A stretch of DNA of 18,530 bases from a bacterium (lineage in GTDB: Bacteria > Patescibacteriota > Microgenomatia > Woykebacterales > RBG-16-39-9b), in NCBI GenBank assembly GCA_030690175.1, contig JAUYHE010000004.1:1-18530 (forward strand), in the 5' to 3' direction. Position numbers and translations under genes: made by a program. Under the pieces are notes generated by a model. The model ran no database searches. It saw only the letters and a program-made list of their open reading frames with translations, and was not told the DNA's origin. Positions 12,951 through 18,530 of this stretch are shown here, one piece after another (within the stretch, counting starts at the first letter, position 1; each line of letters starts with the position of its first letter).

Positions 12951-14902
12951 TTCAATTTAAAAGAATAAATGGCGTTGTTTTTTAGGATATAGACTTGCTT
13001 TTTAGCTTCATCTACCGCCAAGGACTGAGCCTGGGCTAAACTGGCGTTTTTATATAGACCCAAATAATTACCGCTTTCTTTTTCGATCACAAAAACCGCC
13101 TCCCGGTTCTTATCTAGAACATACAAGTTTGCCGTCCCTTCCCGAGTGTAAAGATCAATTATTTGGCCAAATTTACTCGGCGCGTTCTTTACCGAAAAGC
13201 TGTCTTTTTTACCAGAAAAATATTTAGTTACGGTTTTTTTATCGCCTACCCAGACAGCACCATCTACTGCAAAGCTGACCGGTTCGCTAGATAATTTTTC
13301 GGCTAAATAATCTTGGGGCCCAGCTAAACTACTCCCAAGAGAAACATACTTCCAAATTTGTTTTGCTACTGCGTCTAGTAAATAGAGGTTTTCCTGATAA
13401 GTGTCGGCGGCAATCAATTTTTTCCAATCATTGGACTCTTGCGCTTGAGCAGTTTCGTTACCAGTGTCGGTGGGAGCTTTCGTGATTTCAGAACTAGATT
13501 GTAAATAAAGAAAATCTGTAACCGAAGCAAAATTTTGCAAACCCTTCTTTTCTGATATTAAAATCGACGGCTCCTTACCGGGCAAGGTGATTTTATAAAT
13601 TGAACCAGTCCCTTTGTCAAAAACGAAAAGAGTAGCACCAGCCAATTTTAGATCGGTGGTTTCTATTCCTCCTTTCAGAGCGGCCAAGTCGGCGACGGTT
13701 TCTAGTTTCACCTTATAAATTTTATTTATTGCTGCTAAAAGCGTATCGATTTCTTCCAGCAACTTGACGATCTTTGGGTCTTTGGCGTTTAATTTTGCTG
13801 CTTCTTTGCTAGCTTCGTCTACTAGGTTTCTGGCTTGCAACGGGTTAATATCTTTTAGATTTTCGGCGTCTTTTAGTTTATTCTCAATCGAAGTAGTTGT
13901 TTCGGTCTTTTTCTGCCGGCTTACGTTTCTGGCGTGGTTAAAAATACCCACAATCACACTTAGTAATAAAATCGCGGCCAAAACTACCACTACCTGAGCG
14001 ATTCGTTGTCTTTTTTTCGACGCTGCTTCATCCAGCGAACCCGGACTTCGAGGCATCCATGGAGCAAGTATTAAAAAGGATAGCCGCCGCGTGTATTCCC
14101 GGGCAAGACGAAGGCTCTTTGCCAAAATTTGTTTTGCCGGACCACTTTTACCTTTCAAAAAAGAAAGGTCCAAGCTAATTTTTGGCAACCTTCGGGGCCA
14201 TTTTTGTTTCACCTGGTCGGCTAGTAAATTGGGCAGGGGCTCGCCTTTTTTTACTTCTTTATCAAGATCAGCAATCAAGAGCGGCTGGACTGCCTCAATA
14301 GGCTCTTGAACCAACAAGCGGATCCCAAAGGCGGTACCTTCCTTTTGGACAAACTCTTTTCGTATCGAATCCAGACAATCCTCAAAATCTTCCCTAGAGG
14401 CAGATTCAACTAAAGAAGTCGGATCGATATTACTTAAAAATGGTGGGTCAGCCAGAACGACCAAGTCGCCGTTTATTAGGGACCCTGAAGCAACTTGCAC
14501 AACCTCAATTTTTTTGGCCTGCTTATCCCGAACCAAAATGACACCCGCATCACCTATCTTCGCCAGATACAAAACTGAACCCCACAAATTCGCCGCGACA
14601 AAATCCCCCTCTAAACCACTCGTCTTAAGAGCTTCCTTCACCACATCAATTGCTTCCTCAAGCGCCTTCAAATTACTGCCAGTAGCTGTATAAAATTTAT
14701 CTTTAAAGCTGGCAAAAACGTTGCGGGCGGAGGCTAAAGACGCGTCTTCCGTTGATTTTTTCAAGTGAATCAGGAAAAAAACGCTACCCCTAGTTTGGCG
14801 CGCCTCTTCTTGTTCAGGTGTAAACTGAAATGAGGTGGTGAAAAATCCTTCTTCGGATTTTCCGCGAATTTCTCCAGCTTGAGCAAAAAGAGTTTTTTCC
14901 AT
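12947..14902 (-). CDS. PP2C-like pseudophosphatase with membrane helix and beta-propeller-like domain
   Basis: 651 residues. Residues 1-200 follow the PP2C (PPM) fold: the strand run VAANLWGSVLYLAKIGDAGVILVRD matches the family GD(S/A) motif, and SLINGDLVVLADPPFLSNID matches the usual GD-x-x-x-x-x-SDGL. The metal-binding DGxGG is replaced by FFLIHLKK, and SDGL has become ADPPF, so catalysis is doubtful. A transmembrane helix lies at about 302-322. A charged coiled coil follows (about 325-400), then strand repeats (LFVFDKGTGSIYKI, LYLLDAVAKQIWKY, LYVLDKNREAVFVI, VYILKNNAIYSFKLK) that resemble NHL or Kelch-like propeller blades, probably outside the cell. It overlaps smpB by ATGA and follows a two-helix protein by 13 bases. 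The role is unknown; a sensor joining an inner pseudo-enzyme to an outer propeller is my inference. Confidence 0.75.
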   Translation of the reverse strand: MEKTLFAQAGEIRGKSEEGFFTTSFQFTPEQEEARQTRGSVFFLIHLKKSTEDASLASARNVFASFKDKFYTATGSNLKALEEAIDVVKEALKTSGLEGDFVAANLWGSVLYLAKIGDAGVILVRDKQAKKIEVVQVASGSLINGDLVVLADPPFLSNIDPTSLVESASREDFEDCLDSIRKEFVQKEGTAFGIRLLVQEPIEAVQPLLIADLDKEVKKGEPLPNLLADQVKQKWPRRLPKISLDLSFLKGKSGPAKQILAKSLRLAREYTRRLSFLILAPWMPRSPGSLDEAASKKRQRIAQVVVVLAAILLLSVIVGIFNHARNVSRQKKTETTTSIENKLKDAENLKDINPLQARNLVDEASKEAAKLNAKDPKIVKLLEEIDTLLAAINKIYKVKLETVADLAALKGGIETTDLKLAGATLFVFDKGTGSIYKITLPGKEPSILISEKKGLQNFASVTDFLYLQSSSEITKAPTDTGNETAQAQESNDWKKLIAADTYQENLYLLDAVAKQIWKYVSLGSSLAGPQDYLAEKLSSEPVSFAVDGAVWVGDKKTVTKYFSGKKDSFSVKNAPSKFGQIIDLYTREGTANLYVLDKNREAVFVIEKESGNYLGLYKNASLAQAQSLAVDEAKKQVYILKNNAIYSFKLK

Positions 14903-14915
14903 AAATTAACTACTA

Positions 14916-15170
14916 CTAACTAGTAATTGTCACTAGTATTAATATCAAGATTACTACTGAAGCTACCAAATGCAAGAGGGCGAGGCCGTTGATCAAAACT
15001 CCTTTTGAAGTAATAATTGTTTTATTTAATATTCCTACTTGTTTGTAAACCAAAATCGCAAACAGAGTGTAAAGTAAAACCGTAGCTAGAAGTATTATCT
15101 CCGCTGCCAGGTCCGCGTTCGAAAAAATCCGAAATCCTGATGAAATCCAGCTGGGTAGATTACTGTTCAT
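14916..15170 (-). CDS. Small two-helix membrane protein
   Basis: 84 residues with two transmembrane helices at about 22-43 and 60-82, joined by a short basic loop (YKQVGILNKTIITSKG). Short proteins of this form are frequent in Patescibacteria and have no known function; DUF5657 is a possible family, but I am not certain. It starts seven bases after the stop of the PH-domain gene and ends 13 bases before the propeller gene, so it belongs to the same operon. No ribosome binding site is evident, so translation may rely on the close spacing. Confidence 0.75.
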   Translation of the reverse strand: MNSNLPSWISSGFRIFSNADLAAEIILLATVLLYTLFAILVYKQVGILNKTIITSKGVLINGLALLHLVASVVILILILVTITS

Positions 15171-15177
15171 AATCTGT

Positions 15178-15714
15178 TTATTTCAATTGTCCTTTTTTGT
15201 ATTTAGTAACCAAATCAATAATTTTTTGCTGATTACCTTCTGGGTCAGGAATAGACGTAAATTCAAAGTTTGGAGCCGTCCCGGCTGTCTGCAAGGTGAG
15301 GTTACCGTAATCAAAAAAATTTTGGAAAAGGCCGCCCTTTGTATAGGTAATGTCTTCCACGTTACTTAGCGAGGCTTGCGAAACACTACGGTAAAAAAGA
15401 CCGTAAAAATCGATATCGACTATCCGTTTGTTAGTTAAAATGTAGATATTAAAGTACCAGCCCAGGAACCGCTGGAAAGAAAAACCAGCTACCCCTAAAT
15501 ACCAAGTGGTCGCAGCCAAAAAAATATTTCGGGCCGAAAGGTTAATCACGACTAAAGCGTCTATCGGCAGCACCTTGAAAACTATCGGCAGCGCTAAAAA
15601 AATCAGAACGAGAATTATCCAACCCAAATTTGTCAACGGATGGGCGCGCAGAAAAAAAAGAGTAGTTTCATCGTTGTCCTCACCCTCAAACCGCAGGTGG
15701 TGGTAATTATCCAT
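15178..15714 (-). CDS. Membrane protein with bacterial PH domain (bPH2/YdbS-like)
   Basis: 178 residues. Two transmembrane segments, about 29-50 and 60-82, are followed by a bPH2 domain with the family signature YILTNKRIVDIDFYGLFYRSVSQASLSNVEDITYTKGG, then FFDYGNLTLQTAGTAPNFEFTSIPDPEG. The domain presumably faces the cytoplasm. Ligands of these domains are mostly unknown. A TAAAAT box lies six bases before the ATG, with TTGCGG 17 bases further up, and there is no ribosome binding site, so a leaderless start is likely. It is the first gene of the run PH, two-helix, propeller, smpB, tmRNA. The spacer of its promoter holds an inverted repeat. Confidence 0.87.
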   Translation of the reverse strand: MDNYHHLRFEGEDNDETTLFFLRAHPLTNLGWIILVLIFLALPIVFKVLPIDALVVINLSARNIFLAATTWYLGVAGFSFQRFLGWYFNIYILTNKRIVDIDFYGLFYRSVSQASLSNVEDITYTKGGLFQNFFDYGNLTLQTAGTAPNFEFTSIPDPEGNQQKIIDLVTKYKKGQLK

Positions 15715-15720
15715 AAATTC

Positions 15721-15749
15721 ATTTTACCAAGCGGTGAACGTGACCGCAA
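15721..15749 (-). promoter_or_regulatory. Possible promoter of the PH-to-smpB operon, with an inverted repeat
   Basis: On the minus strand: TTGCGG (15749-15744), a 17-base spacer and TAAAAT (15726-15721), six bases before the ATG. GCGGT (15731-15735) and ACCGC (15743-15747) form a perfect inverted repeat over the -35 region, a possible operator or an end hairpin of the upstream gene. Confidence 0.45.
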
Positions 15750-15755
15750 AGCGCC

Positions 15756-17507
15756 TTAATTAATCAGAATATCATAACGCGAGGTGATGATCACTAGGTT
15801 CCCCAGCGAGCGTAGGTTGAATATTGACCGGAAAAAACTTCCGGAAAATGTTTTACCACTGGGGTATTTATTGCTGACAAAGGTGACGGAAGAAGTGTTT
15901 CCGCGGCCGTCAAAAGCAACGATCACGTTGGAAAGCGTACCAACATCATTTACTCCAAGGGAGTTCAGTTGGCCCGCTACTTGGCTTGCGCTCCAACCAG
16001 GCGTTCTGCCAGGACAGGCCGGACTTTGAGAGAGATATTGATTATAGCTACTATTTGCCTGGGAAAGCATGGCGGCGTTGAAAAGATCGCTTATTTCCGC
16101 CTTTGTAAGCCAAGGGAAGGCACCGCTGCAGTATTTTCCGTTCCAAAAAGTATGGTACCAAGGTGAGTTACCGTAGGCTGGTCCGTCGTAGGCACCACTC
16201 GGACCGTAGTCTCTTATCCCCAAGGCGTATGGGGTGGAGCCGCCCCAGACTTCCTGGGAAGAAAGGGTGTAACCACCCGCTGTCGAAGCGAACCACGCCG
16301 TAATTGGACTGCCAGCGTAGGTAATTACGACTCCTCTCGTCGCGTTGACCGCGTCACACCACCGACTGTTATAGGTACCAGAGCAATTGGCACTACTCGC
16401 TCGATACACTTGGCAGGCTTCGGTGGTACAAATGGCCTGTCCCGGATGAGACTGCATCCAGTTGAGAGCATAAGTGCGGGCCGCGACTGCCTGTGCTTTC
16501 AAAGCTTCAATGTGCCAACTACGAGGCATTTCCGAAATTCCCCGCATATAATTGTCCTCAAAAGAAATATTGCCGTAGCCAGCGACATTAATTGTACCCG
16601 GTACCGGGTAGCCTCCCACCGACACGCCCGAGTAATAAGCCTTTAGAATCGTTACGTAGCCTTGCCCGGCCAGAGCCCGACCGTAAGCTCCGTACTGGCT
16701 CATGCCAACCCGGTGTGGGTAACCGTAAGTAAGAAATACGTAGGCCGGTGAAAAACCAGCGTTGGGTAGGGGCTCCGAAGCCGGCGCGCTGTCGCCAACG
16801 GTTTGATTGCGGTCAGCGGCGGCCAGCTTGGCCGCAATTAATTGCGTTTGTTGTCCGGTCAGATTTTTTAAATTATTTTGAATTTCGACTAGTTGCCCGG
16901 ACAAAACATTTTGTTGGTTTGATTGATAGTAAAGCTGTCCCTGCAAAGAGGCTAACTGCGCGTTGATATCCGCGGCAATTTTTTCCAAATCGGCCGACGC
17001 CTGGGCGACTTCATCGCGCTGCTTTTTTACCAGCAGCATCTCTTCATTTATAACGCTGATCAGCTCCTTACTGGTATCCAAGACCTTTTTTTGCAGACCC
17101 AGCAGCTGCGTGAAATTTTCAAAACCATCGGTGGTGATAAAAAGTTCCAAGGGACTATTCCCTGGATGTTTATAAATGTAACGAATCTGCCCATCACGAA
17201 TATTTATAGCCAGCTGCAAGTCGTCTTTCTTTTTGGCTAAATCTTGCTCCACTTTATTTAAGCTCTGGCGGATATCCTCAACTTTTTTGTTGGCCTCATC
17301 AGCTTGCGCTTGGGTCCCGTAAACCGAACCAGACAAGGAAGCAATCTGCTGCTTGATCGTATCAAGATCGTTTTGGGTCTGGGAATGTTCTTTGTTTTTA
17401 GCGTCAATTTTATTTTGGACATCAAGAAGCTCATCCGCGCGCGCAGCGGAAATAGAAATAACAAAGAGGAGAGCAGCTGGAATGAGAAACCGGGCAGCTT
17501 TTAGCAT
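15756..17507 (-). CDS. Secreted SpoIID/LytB-domain protein with N-terminal coiled coil
   Basis: 583 residues. A signal peptide of about 24 residues ends ISAARA before DELL. Residues about 25-225 form a long coiled coil like that of EnvC or PcsB, which regulate cell-wall hydrolases. After a linker, the SpoIID domain starts near 255 with FLTYGYPHRVGMSQYGAYGRA and includes SEMPRSWHIEALKAQAVAARTYAL, where Glu326 probably matches the catalytic Glu of SpoIID, and AWFASTAGGYT. SpoIID trims glycan strands that lack stem peptides, and LytB relatives enhance amidases. Several cysteines around CTTEACQ and NCSGTYNSRWC may form disulfides outside the cell. A role in remodelling peptidoglycan is likely; the organism need not sporulate. 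The gene has a strong promoter whose -10 box is 11 bases from the ATG. Confidence 0.9.
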   Translation of the reverse strand: MLKAARFLIPAALLFVISISAARADELLDVQNKIDAKNKEHSQTQNDLDTIKQQIASLSGSVYGTQAQADEANKKVEDIRQSLNKVEQDLAKKKDDLQLAINIRDGQIRYIYKHPGNSPLELFITTDGFENFTQLLGLQKKVLDTSKELISVINEEMLLVKKQRDEVAQASADLEKIAADINAQLASLQGQLYYQSNQQNVLSGQLVEIQNNLKNLTGQQTQLIAAKLAAADRNQTVGDSAPASEPLPNAGFSPAYVFLTYGYPHRVGMSQYGAYGRALAGQGYVTILKAYYSGVSVGGYPVPGTINVAGYGNISFEDNYMRGISEMPRSWHIEALKAQAVAARTYALNWMQSHPGQAICTTEACQVYRASSANCSGTYNSRWCDAVNATRGVVITYAGSPITAWFASTAGGYTLSSQEVWGGSTPYALGIRDYGPSGAYDGPAYGNSPWYHTFWNGKYCSGAFPWLTKAEISDLFNAAMLSQANSSYNQYLSQSPACPGRTPGWSASQVAGQLNSLGVNDVGTLSNVIVAFDGRGNTSSVTFVSNKYPSGKTFSGSFFRSIFNLRSLGNLVIITSRYDILIN

Positions 17508-17518
17508 CGGTAGGATCG

Positions 17519-17547
17519 ATTATAATCTATAAAAACGGTGATTTCAA
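17519..17547 (-). promoter_or_regulatory. Sigma-70 promoter of the SpoIID-domain gene
   Basis: On the minus strand: TTGAAA (17547-17542), a 17-base spacer and a perfect TATAAT (17524-17519). The ATG is at 17507, so the leader would be only about 4-5 bases or none. No ribosome binding site is present. Confidence 0.75.
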
Positions 17548-17634
17548 ATTTAGCTGGGCAGAAGTTGCCTAGCGCAGAATCTAAGAATACTTGAAGAGTT
17601 GAGAAGCTCGAAAATTCTGAAAGTATGGAGGATT

Positions 17635-18027
17635 CTATCGGATAGATTTTAACTTTAACCCTTCGACTTTCTCAAAGTCCTTATCAACCGTCACTAAAAC
17701 TAAATTGTGCGCCAAGGCAGTTGCCGCGATTAAAATATCGAAGTTTTCAATCAGTTTACCTCTACTCCTTAGATTGGACCTAACTCTCGCAAACATTTCA
17801 ACTATCTTTCTGTCGATATCTAATAGCTTTGTCGCTTTTAAAAAAGTTTCAAGATCGCCTCGACGTTGTTCCTCTTTTGGTTGTCCGACTAAACCCTCAA
17901 GTATTTCGCCAACTGAAATAACGCTAGTGCAAAGACCTTGGCTTCCTATGCTTTGCAGCAACGAGACTTTCGAAGGCTTACCCTTGAGGTGATCAATTAT
18001 GATGTTTGCATCGATTAAATATTTCAC
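17635..18027 (-). CDS. vapC: VapC-like PIN-domain toxin
   Basis: 130 residues from a GTG start at 18027. The PIN-domain acidic residues are Asp6 in YLIDANIII, Glu40 in SVGEILEG, Asp96 in ENFDILIAATA and Asp114 in TVDKDF, the usual metal-binding set of VapC ribonucleases, which cut tRNA or rRNA. The start is uncertain: GTG gives a four-base GTGA overlap with the antitoxin stop, while a TTG three bases earlier (18030) adds one residue. Both would be translated by coupling. The domain is complete and the length normal. Its partner upstream is of the Phd/YefM type. The toxin role is inferred from family and pairing. Confidence 0.9.
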   Translation of the reverse strand: MKYLIDANIIIDHLKGKPSKVSLLQSIGSQGLCTSVISVGEILEGLVGQPKEEQRRGDLETFLKATKLLDIDRKIVEMFARVRSNLRSRGKLIENFDILIAATALAHNLVLVTVDKDFEKVEGLKLKSIR

Positions 18028-18296
18028 CAAGAAGCTAAAAATTCTTTTTTAGAGGTTTTATCTTTGCGCGCTTTTTTTATCTTATTCTTAATAATTTCTG
18101 CGTTGAGATCTTTCCAAGCTCCTGCGGTTTTCATAAGCACGTCTATTCCGTCGGTCTCTGTAGGCTCCACTCTAGTTACTCTAGCGATTGGTTTCCCCCT
18201 TTTTTCTATAATAGTGTCTTCGCCTTTGTAATAGGCCCGATTTAAAAGTTCACCAAGATTTCTTCTTGCTTTTAGAGCTGCGATGGTCTTTGGCAT
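18024..18296 (-). CDS. Phd/YefM-type antitoxin
   Basis: 90 residues from the ATG at 18296. The N-terminal half, TIAALKARRNLGELLNRAYYKGEDTIIEKRGKPIARVTRV, is the Phd/YefM DNA-binding fold; the basic C-terminal half (KNKIKKARKDKTSKKEFLASW) should bind and silence the toxin. The ATG is chosen over a TTG at 18305 because the promoter -10 box ends at 18306, so a start at 18305 is unlikely. No ribosome binding site is seen. It overlaps vapC by a few bases, in the usual antitoxin-first order. Phd proteins normally repress their own promoter; the sequence between the -35 and -10 boxes contains the palindromic CCAATTGA-like region, a possible binding site. Confidence 0.88.
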   Translation of the reverse strand: MPKTIAALKARRNLGELLNRAYYKGEDTIIEKRGKPIARVTRVEPTETDGIDVLMKTAGAWKDLNAEIIKNKIKKARKDKTSKKEFLASW

Positions 18297-18305
18297 AACG
18301 AGCAA

Positions 18306-18334
18306 AGTGTACCAATTGATACAGCCCGCGTCAA
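18306..18334 (-). promoter_or_regulatory. Sigma-70 promoter of the Phd-VapC operon
   Basis: On the minus strand: TTGACG (18334-18329), a 17-base spacer and TACACT (18311-18306). The ATG lies nine bases after the -10 box, which predicts a leaderless transcript. Confidence 0.65.
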
Positions 18335-18400
18335 GGTCGGTAATCGAGTTTACACGTGCTTGAGTATCGGCTGAAATGAATATCTAAGAATTGGGTACGG

Positions 18401-18429
18401 TTGCATTTATATTCCTTTGTCGTTAAAAT
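18401..18429 (+). promoter_or_regulatory. Promoter of the lipoprotein gene
   Basis: TTGCAT (18401-18406), a 17-base spacer and TAAAAT (18424-18429). The start would be near 18436, leaving a leader of about 27 bases that contains GGAGGAG. Confidence 0.55.
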
Positions 18430-18462
18430 TCGCCTTGCAAACCGGAAGACACTGGAGGAGAA

Positions 18463-18530
18463 ATGCACACTTTAATTTTTAACGTGCTGGTGATGATGCT
18501 GACGTTGTTGCTCATTTCCTGCGGGACAGA
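18463..18530 (+). CDS. Putative lipoprotein, N-terminal end (partial)
   Basis: Only 22 residues are visible before the window ends. GGAGGAG (18454-18460) precedes the ATG. The sequence has a hydrophobic run (LIFNVLVMMLTLLL) and then LISC-G, a lipobox with Cys20 as the probable lipidated residue, so the product is likely a membrane-anchored lipoprotein. The rest of the gene, and so its role, is outside the window. It is transcribed away from the Phd-VapC operon. Too little is visible to name a family. Confidence 0.6.
   Translation, partial: MHTLIFNVLVMMLTLLLISCGT

Noticed and set aside
1..18530. UGA read as glycine, as in some Patescibacteria
   Set aside because: UGA ends several genes exactly at ATGA or GTGA overlaps with the next start, and frames do not continue as conserved protein.
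1..18530. CRISPR array, insertion sequence or prophage genes
   Set aside because: No regularly spaced repeats, no transposase or integrase, and no phage structural genes were seen.

Overview
The window looks like a piece of chromosome from a small-genome, uncultivated bacterium, most likely of the Candidate Phyla Radiation (Patescibacteria). The case rests on several signs: a compact housekeeping sigma factor without a large non-conserved region, a ComF protein, small membrane proteins of a kind common in that group, a SpoIID-domain protein with an EnvC/PcsB-like coiled coil, and many overlapping genes. This is an inference from gene content. I cannot name a class. The genetic code appears standard: UGA is used as a stop in several four-base ATGA overlaps. 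All tRNA genes seen encode their CCA end.

Left part (1-4080): the end of a RelE/YafQ-like toxin and tRNA-Asn are followed by a metal and oxidative-stress group. This holds a nickel superoxide dismutase precursor (sodN), its presumed maturation protease (sodX) directly after it, a small Cys-rich metallothionein-like gene on the other strand, and a full-length P-type Ca2+-ATPase with its calcium ligands intact.

Centre left (4081-9043, mostly minus strand): an RNase H-like YkuK protein, a membrane protein, the dnaG-rpoD operon (no rpsU), tRNA-Ser(GGA), and a Nudix hydrolase translationally coupled to an NlpC/P60-like protein.

Centre (9048-10395): two tRNA clusters (Arg-GCG, Ser-CGA, Arg-CCG; then Ser-GCT, Ser-TGA) flank a membrane protein gene. 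With Ser-GGA, all four serine tRNA types lie within 2.3 kb. Two broken tRNA 3' ends lie beside them. Next comes a DUF4258/YgiT toxin-antitoxin-like pair (10475-11019) with a tandem 17-bp repeat at its start, then 337 bases without a gene but rich in hairpins.

Centre right (11357-15714, minus strand): this reads, in transcription order, as a PH-domain membrane protein, a two-helix membrane protein, a pseudo-phosphatase/beta-propeller protein overlapping smpB, smpB, tmRNA (tag ANKNLAPSYAVA), a strong terminator, and comF. A 32-bp perfect palindrome covers the smpB stop codon and ends four bases before the tmRNA.

Right part (15756-18530): a secreted SpoIID-domain protein, a Phd/VapC toxin-antitoxin pair, and the start of a lipoprotein gene. 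A recurring theme is a sigma-70-type promoter whose -10 box lies only 6-11 bases before the start codon, which predicts leaderless mRNAs. Other genes carry a strong Shine-Dalgarno sequence.
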